Shown here: positions 1-7,418 of the stretch, in pieces
How positions within the stretch are numbered: position 1 is the first letter of the stretch
Layout: each line of letters starts with the position of its first letter
Assembly: GCA_014237955.1 (NCBI GenBank)
Contig: JABABY010000037.1
Location: 1-13,246, forward strand
Length of the DNA: 13,246 nt
From: Planctomycetota bacterium
GTDB taxonomy: Bacteria; Planctomycetota; Planctomycetia; Pirellulales; UBA7805
Direction of reading: 5' to 3'
Notes under the pieces: generated by a model
Seen by the model: the letters and a program-made list of their open reading frames with translations, nothing else
The model's database searches: none
What the model was told of the DNA's origin: nothing
Made by a program: the position numbers and the translations under genes

Positions 1-330
1 GGTTGCAGCCAGGACGGGGCGAAGATATTGGCCAAGTTCGGGGGTGAGGACGGTAACCTCTTTGCCGTTTTCCTCAGCGACGACGACTTCGTCACCTTGG
101 TCGGTGTGATGACGTATCCAGGTCACAAAGACGTTGCCATGTTGGTCTGCTGCTACTGCGGGGTTGTTGCCAAAGGTTTTGCCATCGGTCAAAAGTCGCC
201 CTGATAATTCTTCGGGATGTGGATGGTCTGTTTCGTCTGCGGATATGGTTGCAGCCAAGAGGCCACAAGCGAAGCATGAGAGTATCGCGGCAAAGGAAAA
301 CGGCAGCGGGAGTACTGGGTTTTTTCTCAT
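1..330 (-). CDS. Secreted protein of unknown function, N-terminal part only (possible beta-propeller)
   Basis: The minus-strand frame is open from an ATG at 328-330 to the window edge, giving 110 codons without a stop; the C-terminus lies outside. The first 31 residues look like a Sec signal peptide: an Arg-Lys start, a hydrophobic stretch over residues 6-29 rich in Leu, Phe and Ala, and an I-S-A site that suggests cleavage after Ala31. The mature part begins acidic and His-rich, then shows a Gly-Asn-Asn-Pro-Ala-Val-Ala-Asp element followed by a strand-like Val-Phe-Val-Thr-Trp. That spacing resembles one blade of a TolB/PD40 or sialidase-type beta-propeller, but one blade is too little for a family call. 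The ribosome binding site is weak (AGAGA about 12 bases upstream). The protein is probably exported to the periplasm. The coding frame and signal peptide are well supported; the fold is a guess. Confidence 0.72.
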   Translation of the reverse strand, partial: MRKNPVLPLPFSFAAILSCFACGLLAATISADETDHPHPEELSGRLLTDGKTFGNNPAVAADQHGNVFVTWIRHHTDQGDEVVVAEENGKEVTVLTPELGQYLRPVLAAT

Positions 331-587
331 GACCGCATCGTCTCTTTTATTGTCCGGGAAAATGGGGGATCGTGCGAAGGAACATGCGAGGGTTTGCTTC
401 TTCAGTCCCCTACCACTCTCGCAGCAGGCGCGACTCTGTCAATATGACCTTCGATCGCGAAGCTTGGCTATGCAGGGCATGCCGAGAACGGTATTATTTC
501 CCGGAAAGTTGGTTTGCGTCCTCCATGGGTATTTATTTTGCTCGCAGTGTTTTGGGGGGAATGAGCGTGGAGTATAGATGGGTCATG

Positions 588-616
588 TTGGAATTAAGCC
601 GCAGCGACACTACTTT
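588..616 (+). promoter_or_regulatory. Possible sigma70-type promoter for greA (weak)
   Basis: TTGGAA at 588-593 and TACTTT at 611-616 are separated by 17 bases. The -35 element matches the consensus at four of six positions and the -10 at three of six. It would give a leader of roughly 95 bases before greA. Matches this weak are common by chance and planctomycete promoters are poorly characterised, so this is only a candidate. Confidence 0.18.
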
Positions 617-705
617 ACGGCTCGAACCGTTTCCATGAAAATGGACCAAAGCCAAGGTTCAGGGGCTTGGATGGTAATAGGGTTTGCTTTGTATCGCTGG
701 AAGAT

Positions 706-714
706 GAGAGGTGA
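706..714 (+). promoter_or_regulatory. Ribosome binding site of greA
   Basis: GAGAGGTGA lies just upstream of two adjacent possible starts, TTG at 715 and ATG at 718. The AGGTG core ends four bases before the ATG but only one base before the TTG, so the ATG at 718 is favoured. Confidence 0.6.
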
Positions 715-717
715 TTG

Positions 718-1197
718 ATGTCTGAGCGTATTCCAATGACACAGGTCGGTTACAACAAAATCCGTGCAGAAGTGGAATGTTTTGAAAACGAGGAAATGCC
801 CAAGATAGAAAAGCGGATTGCCGCGGCCCGGGCTGAAGGTGATCTTAGTGAGAATGCGGAATATCATGGAGCTCGTGAAAGCCAAGGAATGCTGCAGGCT
901 AAAATCAATCTTCTCAAAGACAAATTGTCCCGTGCCGATATTATTGATACCTCCAACCTCCCCAGAGACCAAGTCGCTTTTAGTGCCAGGGTCGTTGTCA
1001 AGGATCTTGACTTTGATGATGAGGAGACGTTTATACTCGTGGGTGCTGGCGAGGAAGATTATGATGAGGGCCGCATTCTTGTCACCAGTCCGCTAGCGCA
1101 AGGTTTGCTTGGAAAGAAGCTCGGTGACAAAGTGAAGATCGATGTCCCGGCGGGAACGATGAATTTCGAAATTCTTGAAATAAACTTCGATGGATAA
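718..1197 (+). CDS. greA: Transcription elongation factor GreA
   Basis: GreA binds the secondary channel of RNA polymerase and stimulates cleavage of the 3' end of backtracked transcripts, which rescues stalled complexes in the cytoplasm. The 159-residue product matches the usual length of about 158. The N-terminal half is the coiled-coil finger with the conserved tip Gly-Asp-Leu-Ser-Glu-Asn-Ala-Glu-Tyr; Asp42 and Glu45 are the acidic pair that coordinates the catalytic magnesium. The C-terminal half is the FKBP-like globular domain, ending in the family-typical Gly-Asp-Lys-Val and Glu-Ile-Leu segments. The ATG at 718 is preferred over an in-frame TTG one codon upstream because of ribosome binding site spacing. 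It converges on the yggS-family gene, with 22 bases between the stop codons and no clear intrinsic terminator. Nothing in the protein is unusual. Confidence 0.96.
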   Translation: MSERIPMTQVGYNKIRAEVECFENEEMPKIEKRIAAARAEGDLSENAEYHGARESQGMLQAKINLLKDKLSRADIIDTSNLPRDQVAFSARVVVKDLDFDDEETFILVGAGEEDYDEGRILVTSPLAQGLLGKKLGDKVKIDVPAGTMNFEILEINFDG

Positions 1198-1219
1198 TTG
1201 CTCTGCGATAGTATTGGTT

Positions 1220-1927
1220 TTAGTATTCCACGCCATCAAACAGTGCCCGGCCGACGCGCAAAATCGTTGCTCCTTCAAGAATGGCCTCCTCAAAGTCACC
1301 ACTCATGCCGAGCGATAATTCACTCAGCGAGACTCCATCAGGTGCGTTATTGGCTAGCCGGTCTCTGAGTTCCCGGACAGCGGCAAAATCTTTTCTCGCT
1401 ACTTCGATTCCGCCTTCGCGATGCGCCATGGCCATCAGGCCGTGAATTTCAAGATGTGAGAAGTTCGCGGCTGCCTCGATGGCAGAAGCGAGTTCTTTGG
1501 GATAAAAGCCATGTTTTTCCTTGTCGCCAGAAATGTTGACTTCCAGAAGGCCGGCGACTGTGGTGTTCTGTTTGCTTCCCTCGTAGCTAAGCTGTTCCAT
1601 GAGTTTAAGGTTGTCGATAGAGTGGATCAGATGGACCAGCGGTATCGTGCGGGGCACCTTGTTTCTCTGAAGATGGCCCACTAAATGCCAATGGATGTTC
1701 TCATCGGAGAGGGCGGTTGCTTTTTCCCACAGCTGTTGGGGCCGACTCTCGCCGAGTTCTTTGAGCCCCGAAAGTGCTAGCTGGCGGGTGGCGTCGACAG
1801 AAGCGTATTTGGTAACGGCAACCATGCGAATGTTAGCGGCGGACCGACCCGCCCGATTTGCGGCTTCCGCAATCCGTTCGCGGATGCGGCCGATGTTTTG
1901 GGCGATAATACGCTGGACATCTGTCAT
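1220..1927 (-). CDS. yggS: YggS/PLPBP-family pyridoxal phosphate homeostasis protein
   Basis: This family binds pyridoxal 5'-phosphate without known catalytic activity and influences vitamin B6 and amino acid balance in the cytoplasm. The 235-residue product has the expected length and the single TIM-barrel layout of an alanine-racemase N-terminal domain. Lys40, in Val-Ala-Val-Thr-Lys, is the expected PLP Schiff-base lysine. Other family signatures are His-Leu-Val-Gly-His-Leu-Gln-Arg-Asn-Lys, Glu-Val-Asn-Ile-Ser-Gly, Gly-Leu-Met-Ala-Met and the phosphate-binding Leu-Gly-Met-Ser-Gly-Asp-Phe, with Arg-Val-Gly-Arg-Ala-Leu-Phe near the C-terminus. The ATG at 1925-1927 gives a normal N-terminus. 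It lies five bases after the stop of the 608-residue gene on the same strand, so the two are probably co-transcribed with this gene second; its own ribosome binding site is weak. yggS is often next to proC or cell-division genes in other bacteria, but not here. Confidence 0.94.
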   Translation of the reverse strand: MTDVQRIIAQNIGRIRERIAEAANRAGRSAANIRMVAVTKYASVDATRQLALSGLKELGESRPQQLWEKATALSDENIHWHLVGHLQRNKVPRTIPLVHLIHSIDNLKLMEQLSYEGSKQNTTVAGLLEVNISGDKEKHGFYPKELASAIEAAANFSHLEIHGLMAMAHREGGIEVARKDFAAVRELRDRLANNAPDGVSLSELSLGMSGDFEEAILEGATILRVGRALFDGVEY

Positions 1928-1932
1928 GGCCG

Positions 1933-3759
1933 CTATTGAACTTCAATGAGCTCTTCCACTTCTCCAGTTTTTTGAAATCGGCTCACGTGTAGTTCGCACA
2001 TCAAATTTTGTCCGAGTACGGTCCGGTTCGCCACTTCAGTCAGAGAGCGGTAGAGCAGCCACTGCTCTTGGCCGACCTGGACACGAAAACCGACAGCCTG
2101 ATTTTTCGATACATTTTTGCGCATCTCGCCGACTGCAAGTTGACGCCAGGTGATCGGTCGAGAGTGCCGCTTGCGTGAAAGGTCAAAAAAGAGGGGTGCA
2201 AAAAGCCGACCTTTGCCGGAATGCTCCATGACAAGATGGCGCTTCTGGATATCCATCTTTCCATGCCCGTTTGCTGACCGCCACTCAGGGAGCCAGAGTG
2301 GAAGAATGCGTGTGCATGGCTGTGGTGATTTGAGTATCATTTCACGCGTGTCCGCCTCGGAATGTGCGGTCATCTCATCGGCAAGCGGTAAGTGGCTTCT
2401 ATATTTGATCGGGTCCGGCTGATCGCAAAGCACAGCATCGGTGAGCATCAGAATCTGATCTGTGCGAGCAAGTAAAAAACTTCTCTGGATGCGAATCTGA
2501 GGTGTCACTTCCATCTCAAGTTCAAGGTAATCCACATCTTCATCCGATTCGAACGCAACCTCATCCCATTCGGCAGAAGCGTCCTGTGGCCTCACCTGGC
2601 CATTGTGGGTAATTTCAAAGGGCCAGTTTCCCGAAAGAATGACAGAGGCACCTTGGCAGAGTTCGATGCTGTTTTGTCCATCGGCATAGGTGATGGCCAG
2701 TTGCCGGGCCTTTCGAGACCACTTGTTTCGAAGTATGGCCAAAGCTGACCACTCCGAATGATACGTAGGAGACAACTCTTGGTTTGTTAGGGTGCCGCCC
2801 TCCTTTGGTCTTGTGAACAGGCAGTCCGCAGCAGCAGCATCAATGTCGTTGCCGCCCAGTTGCAATGCTGCTCGGAAAAGTTCGCGTTCTGATCTGCTAA
2901 ATGTCATGCCACTGAAAACCATCGCTCCGCCGGGACGACTCATTCGCAATGTCTGTGTGATGAGCCAGCGGTATTGGTCTTCTGCGTCGTTACTCCACAA
3001 AAACTTTCGACGCGTTTCCATGATCGCTCGGCAACGCGTCCAACATCCAAGCAAAGGGCGTAGCAGCGGCAGATGTGTTGCCGGCAACATCCCTTCACCA
3101 TCGAGCAATTCAGTGAGCGATTCCGAAAGATTCGTAATTGCAAGTCCAAGTAATTCGGCAGTTGCTTTTCGTTCTGGAAATGCATATGCGAGTACTAAGG
3201 GAAGTTCCCCGCCAAGCAAGATTGCCGATAGCGGCGATTTGGTGACATCAATCTGGCAGGCATCGGCAGCATCTTGAATCAGTCGGTCCAGAAGGCTCCA
3301 CCAAAGAGGTTCGGGGCAGTGGTTTGCCAAAAATGGCAATGCCCAGGCCCAGGCAACACATTCCAGGGCGTGAGAGGAATCGACGGCTACCGTGTCCGTT
3401 TCTAGCAGCCACGCAGAAAGGCGATCCTGGATTTCACCTGCTCGATTGTTTTTTTTGTGGTGATAGTGTTGCGTTAACGCAATGATATTCTCGGTCTCTT
3501 CGTTCCGTAGTGAGGCAACGGTACTCCAGGCCAGTGGTGAGTGACGGGAAGGCAGTAGTTGTGCAAGGCTGCATGGCCCTTTTCGCTGCGAGAGATATTG
3601 GATCCACGCGTTCCAGGGTTCATTGAGCGATTGGTCGCCAAAACTCCGAAGGACTTTTTTAGGAAGTGGTCGTTGCCATTCGGCTGCGTCCCAGCGGTTC
3701 GACGCTGACGATATAGATTTTTCAGATGCGGTCTCGGAAGAGGATGTTACAACGCTCAT
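1933..3759 (-). CDS. Protein of unknown function, possible heparinase II/III-like architecture
   Basis: This 608-residue protein was not recognised with certainty. No signal peptide is visible: the first 20 residues are Ser/Glu-rich and polar. Residues ~25-330 appear alpha-helical and rich in Trp, Leu and Ala, with paired hydrophobic helices, as in an alpha/alpha toroid. Residues ~345-600 look beta-rich, with short alternating strands such as Ser-Val-Ile-Leu-Ser-Gly and a Tyr-Ala-Asp-Gly element. A helical toroid followed by a beta-sandwich is the layout of heparinase II/III-type polysaccharide lyases, and the length fits. However, the usual catalytic His/Tyr signature and the His-rich start of the sandwich domain are not evident, and lyases are normally exported. 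The gene ends five bases before the yggS-family gene and is divergent from the lipoprotein gene. A weak AAGGA lies about 13 bases before the ATG at 3757-3759. The reading frame is secure; the fold is tentative. Confidence 0.85.
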   Translation of the reverse strand: MSVVTSSSETASEKSISSASNRWDAAEWQRPLPKKVLRSFGDQSLNEPWNAWIQYLSQRKGPCSLAQLLPSRHSPLAWSTVASLRNEETENIIALTQHYHHKKNNRAGEIQDRLSAWLLETDTVAVDSSHALECVAWAWALPFLANHCPEPLWWSLLDRLIQDAADACQIDVTKSPLSAILLGGELPLVLAYAFPERKATAELLGLAITNLSESLTELLDGEGMLPATHLPLLRPLLGCWTRCRAIMETRRKFLWSNDAEDQYRWLITQTLRMSRPGGAMVFSGMTFSRSERELFRAALQLGGNDIDAAAADCLFTRPKEGGTLTNQELSPTYHSEWSALAILRNKWSRKARQLAITYADGQNSIELCQGASVILSGNWPFEITHNGQVRPQDASAEWDEVAFESDEDVDYLELEMEVTPQIRIQRSFLLARTDQILMLTDAVLCDQPDPIKYRSHLPLADEMTAHSEADTREMILKSPQPCTRILPLWLPEWRSANGHGKMDIQKRHLVMEHSGKGRLFAPLFFDLSRKRHSRPITWRQLAVGEMRKNVSKNQAVGFRVQVGQEQWLLYRSLTEVANRTVLGQNLMCELHVSRFQKTGEVEELIEVQ

Positions 3760-3791
3760 GGTGTCCCGTGTCCTTAGTGATCCTCAAGCTG

Positions 3792-3801
3792 TAAGGCCTT
3801 A
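3792..3801. promoter_or_regulatory. 10-base perfect palindrome in the divergent intergenic region (possible operator)
   Basis: TAAGGCCTTA is perfectly self-complementary and lies about 33 bases before the minus-strand ATG at 3759 and about 150 bases before the lipoprotein ATG. A second short symmetry, CAAC-AAA-GTTG, is at 3892-3902. The remaining intergenic sequence (3760-3949) shows no RNA gene. A weak promoter-like pair for the lipoprotein is TTGGAC (3860-3865) and TATCCT (3884-3889), 18 bases apart. None of these is strong. Confidence 0.2.
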
Positions 3802-3949
3802 ATTTACCAAAATGTCCGCAAGGGGATACCTCGACGAACGGGCAAAAACGATTTCTCGGTTGGACGGCTGGTATCAAAGCGGTTATCCTATCAACAAAGT
3901 TGTCATATCGCTTCCCCCCAGCCATGTACCCCAGGATGGACACGATCGC

Positions 3950-5464
3950 ATGGATCCCTACCCCCGCAAATCGGTAACGAAATATTCCTGCGTTCTGCTG
4001 GGGATTTCTGCACTCGTTCTGGCAGGCTGTGGGGATCTTCCGCCGGAACCAGAAATTTCAAACGGTCCCGTTCGTATCACAACAGTTGCCCTTCGGCAGC
4101 CTCTCGAGACAAACCCGCCAGGCGGCGAGGAGGATCATTCTCCGCCGGACACGACAGAAGATGCTCCCAGTCAGGCTGAAAAAAAGCCTGTCGATGGCAC
4201 CACCCCCAGTTCCGACCTAGGTGGAGTGGTTTTTGAAGAATTCCAGAATGATCCATCGTCGGAGGCTATCGGCAACCAAGTCTTCTCGCCACTGCCCCCG
4301 GTCAAGGGATTGATTGCCCTCAATCGCGAGCAAAAGATATGGATTGACAAAGATAAGAAACGTGTTGTGGTCGATGGTGAAATCTGCCTGACGAAGGGCG
4401 CGCTTGAACTGCTGGTCAGTCCGGTAGGAGGCAAGACCCATGAGGCGGTCATCAAAGCGGATGCCAAGCCATCGACTGTCCATGCAGGCCTGTTGGCTGT
4501 TGGTGGGCAGCAGGGGACGCCGGTCTCGTATGGCCCCGAGTATCGGCCTGCCTCCGGTTCTGTTGTAGAGATACTCGTCCTCTGGTGGGATGAAGAGGGT
4601 GTTCGCCACGAAGCACCAGCCCAGGACTTTATTCGGCGGATTGACCGGGCGGCTCGTCTGGATTCGGAGGACGACCGGCAACTTATTGAACAAGCGAATA
4701 AATCCAAGGATGATGTTCTCGTTCTTGATGGTGAGTTGCGGGCTCGTTGGATACCAGTGCCTCCTGCAATAGCACCCTTTGCCCGCAAGAATGGTAACAT
4801 GGTGATGCGGCCGAGTCGGGCAGGCAAGCAGATAGAGCAATTGGTGATCCTTACAGATCCGAAGGCGCTCGATCCAGAGCGGGAGCCACCAAAAAAGTTT
4901 TATCGTTTCCAGTTCAGTCCGGCACTTAGGAGCAATCCCGAGCATGTCGACCTGATCGAGCGTGCAAAGAAATTGTCTCAGAAGCAGAACGATGTCATTG
5001 TCGATGACCGCATGCGGGCCCGCTGGGAGCCGGTGCTGCCCGACCGGAAAGCTGAGGTTTCTGCAAACCACGATTTTTTCACGCGCCCAAGCCCAGAAGG
5101 AAAGCAGATTGAGCAATTGCTTGTCGTAGGCGGCCCTCTAACCCACGATTGGGTCTTTGGTGGAAGTCACATCAGTCAAGATCGAAATACGGGCGAGGAG
5201 TTTTATCTTGCGGATCGGACCGGTGACTTTGTTTGCGTTTCCAACTTTCCCACAGCGACCCTGGATCTCCCGGTGCAGAGCAGCTCTGAGAATAACGCGC
5301 TTGGCTTCGAAGCGTTTACAGACAATATCCCTCCGAAGGGAACCAAAGTAAGGCTCTTCCTGACTCCGCAGCCGATGGAAACGGATGTGACAGAATCCAA
5401 GAAAAAACAGCCGGCTGCCGAAAAGCCTTTAAATTCGGCCCCTCCCGAGGATTCAGGGCAGTAA
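3950..5464 (+). CDS. Lipoprotein with a YdjY-like domain interrupted by a tandem repeat
   Basis: The 504-residue product starts with a lipoprotein signal peptide: Arg-Lys and Lys in the n-region, a hydrophobic core, then Leu-Val-Leu-Ala-Gly-Cys with Cys27 as the lipidation site. This fixes the start at ATG 3950; the frame is open upstream to 3812, but a longer N-terminus would bury the signal. Residues ~28-120 are a Pro/Glu/Asp-rich linker. Residues ~128-232 resemble the first half of the YdjY domain known from planctomycete proteins (strand pair Ile-Trp-Ile-Asp, then Val-Val-Val-Asp-Gly-Glu-Ile-Cys, and later Lys-Pro-Ser-Thr-Val-His-Ala). Residues ~400-475 resemble its second half (Asp-Trp-Val-Phe-Gly-Gly-Ser, Tyr-Leu-Ala-Asp, Val-Ser-Asn-Phe-Pro). 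Between them lie two copies of a ~92-residue unit. The C-terminal ~30 residues are Lys/Pro/Glu-rich. The function of YdjY domains is unknown to me. Domain assignment is from memory of the family pattern, not from a search. Confidence 0.88.
   Translation: MDPYPRKSVTKYSCVLLGISALVLAGCGDLPPEPEISNGPVRITTVALRQPLETNPPGGEEDHSPPDTTEDAPSQAEKKPVDGTTPSSDLGGVVFEEFQNDPSSEAIGNQVFSPLPPVKGLIALNREQKIWIDKDKKRVVVDGEICLTKGALELLVSPVGGKTHEAVIKADAKPSTVHAGLLAVGGQQGTPVSYGPEYRPASGSVVEILVLWWDEEGVRHEAPAQDFIRRIDRAARLDSEDDRQLIEQANKSKDDVLVLDGELRARWIPVPPAIAPFARKNGNMVMRPSRAGKQIEQLVILTDPKALDPEREPPKKFYRFQFSPALRSNPEHVDLIERAKKLSQKQNDVIVDDRMRARWEPVLPDRKAEVSANHDFFTRPSPEGKQIEQLLVVGGPLTHDWVFGGSHISQDRNTGEEFYLADRTGDFVCVSNFPTATLDLPVQSSSENNALGFEAFTDNIPPKGTKVRLFLTPQPMETDVTESKKKQPAAEKPLNSAPPEDSGQ
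4682..5131 (+). repeat. Two diverged tandem repeats within the lipoprotein (residues ~245-302 and ~335-394)
   Basis: Matching blocks recur with a period of 92 residues: Leu-Arg-Ala-Arg-Trp (263-267) against Met-Arg-Ala-Arg-Trp (355-359), and Arg-Pro-Ser-x-x-Gly-Lys-Gln-Ile-Glu-Gln-Leu (287-298) against the same pattern at 379-390. Leu-Ile-Glu-x-Ala at 245-249 matches 335-339 with a two-residue shift. At the DNA level the copies are well diverged, so this is an old protein-level duplication rather than a recent tandem repeat. Confidence 0.75.
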
Positions 5465-5514
5465 GGCCATGATGGTCTCCCCTGCGGAAAGGGTGGGATG
5501 CACATTCTTTGATC

Positions 5515-5544
5515 TTGGATGCCCGACTGTCTAGTGAATAGAAT
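5515..5544 (+). promoter_or_regulatory. Candidate sigma70-type promoter for the histidine kinase
   Basis: TTGGAT (5515-5520) and TAGAAT (5539-5544) are 18 bases apart in the 155-base gap after the lipoprotein gene. TAGAAT matches the -10 consensus at five of six positions. It would leave a leader of about 70 bases before the GTG at 5620. Confidence 0.3.
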
Positions 5545-5619
5545 ACAAGTGGTTTTTCGGGTAACGTAGCGCTGTATGGCCACGGTAATGTCCCAAGTCC
5601 CCTAATGATCCAGTGATCT

Positions 5620-7407
5620 GTGTCCTACCGTTCATTCAAACGCATTTTTGGTGAACCGAATCTGGAGAGGAAGTGCCGAAGGCTTTTTGGCATAAGCCTG
5701 CTGCTCCTGATCATGGGCAGCTTTCTGTTGTATGGGGAGTGGACCAAAGAGATCGTCTATCAGCGAAATCCAGAAATTGGTCGTCTCCTGGTGCATCCGA
5801 TCATGATGCGTCACTGGAAGGAGTTGGAGACAAACAAGGATTTTCTTCCGGTCGTAGACAAGCTCATCAATTTGTTTGATCAAGATGATTACGACTGGGA
5901 TGTGATTCGCCCTGATGCGAACAATCCGGATGTCGACCAAAAGCCTCAGGATGCGTTTGAGGAAGAATTGCTTGAGCGTTGGAGAAGAAGGGCGCCGGCG
6001 GATGAGGGTGAAGAGGACGAGTCGCTTGCGTATGCCGAACGGGAACAAATTGTCGTCCGGGAGATTGAGGATGGTCAGGGGGATGTCGCGGATCGCGAGA
6101 TCGCTGAATATCACTATTACCAGCCCGTGTATGCCGATGGAGATTGTGTGCTCTGCCATCGCATGCAAAATGGCAATCCGGACCTTTCAGAAGGAGATCT
6201 GCAGGCAATCATTAAAGTGCGGATACCGCTTGAGGAGACCCATGCGGCAATCAATCGGAACTGGGCTCTGCTGTTGGCGACCGCAATCATCACAGTGTTT
6301 TTGGCAATGGTTTTGCTTTACGTGATTGTCCGTTATGTGATTGTCAAGCCGCTGACGCATTTGCGCGAAGTCAGTGATGAGGTAAGTCGAGGAGACACTA
6401 CGCGGCGCGCCAATATTCAAACCGCCGATGAGTTTGAAGATCTCGGACTCGCGTTTAATCGCATGTTGCAGCAATTACTTGATTCGGCTGAGGAACTTCG
6501 CAGTGTGAATGACAATCTTGATACGAAAGTGGATGAGTTGGCTCAGGCGAACATGAAGCTTTTCGAAATGAATCGCCTAAAGGGTGACTTTCTCGCTACG
6601 ATGAGTCATGAGTTGCGTACACCGCTTAATAGTATTCTCGGTTTTTCGGATGTCTTGGCGTCGAGCAATTTGGTCGATGCCAAACAGTGTCGCTATGTAG
6701 AAAACATCCAGACATCCGGTCGCGTGCTGTTGGATATGATCAATGACACGCTCGATCTTGCCAAAATTGAAAGTGGTCGCATGGATGTAAACCTCACTGA
6801 TTTTGACATTGGTGGGGTCATTTCCGCACAATGCGATATGGCCAGGCCGCTGGCGGAAAAGAAGAATCTCGATTTGCATATGGAGATTGAGCCCGGGTTG
6901 CCTCCTGTCCATCAAGATATGGCGAAAATCCGGCAGATTCTGAATAACCTCCTCTCCAATGCGATTAAGTTTACGCCTGAAGGCGGGCGTATTGATGTTC
7001 GGGCCGAGCGGGACAATTGGGATCGACTCGTGCTGCAGGTGATCGATACTGGCGTCGGTATTGCCGAAGAGGATCAGGTGATTATCTTCGAAAAATTCAG
7101 GCAGAGTCAGAGTGAAATTGCTACAGATGCCATGACGCGAGAGTTTTCGGGTACCGGACTTGGCCTCTCCATTGTGAAGGAATTATGCAAGTTGCTAGGT
7201 GGTGAAATCGCGGTCGAAAGTGATCTCGGGAAAGGCAGTACGTTTACTGCCAGGCTTCCATGGGCCTGTTCAGAGCAACCCAGACTAGAATCTCCCCTCT
7301 CCCAAGAGCTTGAGAAATTGACGCAGCCGCCTCGGCCGGAACTCTCGCGACATCAGGAGGCGTTACTTCCCGAAAACCCGCCTGCAAGTGACTCCTCGCA
7401 GTTATAG
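5620..7407 (+). CDS. Membrane sensor histidine kinase with c-type-heme (Tll0287/DUF3365-like) sensor domain
   Basis: The 595-residue product has two transmembrane helices (~22-39 and ~215-240) flanking an extracytoplasmic region. That region carries Arg-Pro-Asp-Ala-Asn-Asn-Pro (97-103), typical of Tll0287/DUF3365-like sensors, then an acidic stretch (~128-146), then Cys176-Val-Leu-Cys179-His180. CXXCH is the covalent heme c attachment motif, so a redox- or gas-sensing heme is inferred. The cytoplasmic part has HAMP (~241-293), a coiled-coil linker, a HisKA dimerisation domain with phospho-acceptor His330 in Ser-His-Glu-Leu-Arg-Thr-Pro, and a HATPase domain with N box Asn447, G1 Asp476-Thr-Gly-Val-Gly, an F box and G2 Gly511-Thr-Gly-Leu-Gly. 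A Pro/Glu/Leu-rich tail of ~45 residues follows. There is no receiver domain and no adjacent response regulator, so the partner is unknown. The start is GTG at 5620, because an in-frame TGA lies at 5614; no clear ribosome binding site is seen. Confidence 0.93.
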   Translation: MSYRSFKRIFGEPNLERKCRRLFGISLLLLIMGSFLLYGEWTKEIVYQRNPEIGRLLVHPIMMRHWKELETNKDFLPVVDKLINLFDQDDYDWDVIRPDANNPDVDQKPQDAFEEELLERWRRRAPADEGEEDESLAYAEREQIVVREIEDGQGDVADREIAEYHYYQPVYADGDCVLCHRMQNGNPDLSEGDLQAIIKVRIPLEETHAAINRNWALLLATAIITVFLAMVLLYVIVRYVIVKPLTHLREVSDEVSRGDTTRRANIQTADEFEDLGLAFNRMLQQLLDSAEELRSVNDNLDTKVDELAQANMKLFEMNRLKGDFLATMSHELRTPLNSILGFSDVLASSNLVDAKQCRYVENIQTSGRVLLDMINDTLDLAKIESGRMDVNLTDFDIGGVISAQCDMARPLAEKKNLDLHMEIEPGLPPVHQDMAKIRQILNNLLSNAIKFTPEGGRIDVRAERDNWDRLVLQVIDTGVGIAEEDQVIIFEKFRQSQSEIATDAMTREFSGTGLGLSIVKELCKLLGGEIAVESDLGKGSTFTARLPWACSEQPRLESPLSQELEKLTQPPRPELSRHQEALLPENPPASDSSQL

Positions 7408-7418
7408 CTGTAGAGCCA

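Larger units (their letters stand above)
331..717. other. Intergenic region between the left-edge gene and greA
   Basis: This 387-base stretch separates divergent genes and should hold both promoters. Two plus-strand frames cross it (134-577 and 372-638). The first is mostly antisense to the signal-peptide gene. The second starts at GTG and gives an Arg/Ser-rich 88-residue protein with no recognisable motif and no good ribosome binding site, so neither is called as a gene. Small symmetries are present: TTTCCCGGAAA near 498-508, and TCCAT-GAAA-ATGGA at 632-645, a 5-bp stem with a GAAA loop. No tRNA, terminator with a T-run, or known riboswitch was recognised. Confidence 0.5.

Noticed and set aside
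134..577. Plus-strand 147-residue open frame at the left edge
   Set aside because: Nearly half is antisense to the signal-peptide gene at 1-330, and the translation shows no domain or signal peptide.
2792..3277. Plus-strand 161-residue open frame within the 608-residue gene
   Set aside because: It is antisense to a long continuous frame and has a Ser/Arg/Pro-rich shadow composition without motifs.
3812..3949. 46-residue N-terminal extension of the lipoprotein
   Set aside because: It would place polar sequence before the lipoprotein signal peptide and occupies the divergent promoter region.
4171..5116. Long minus-strand open frames (218 and 299 residues) opposite the lipoprotein gene
   Set aside because: They lie entirely antisense to a gene with a clear lipoprotein signal and domain pattern, have no ribosome binding site or recognisable motif, and have Arg/Ser/Pro-rich compositions typical of shadow frames.
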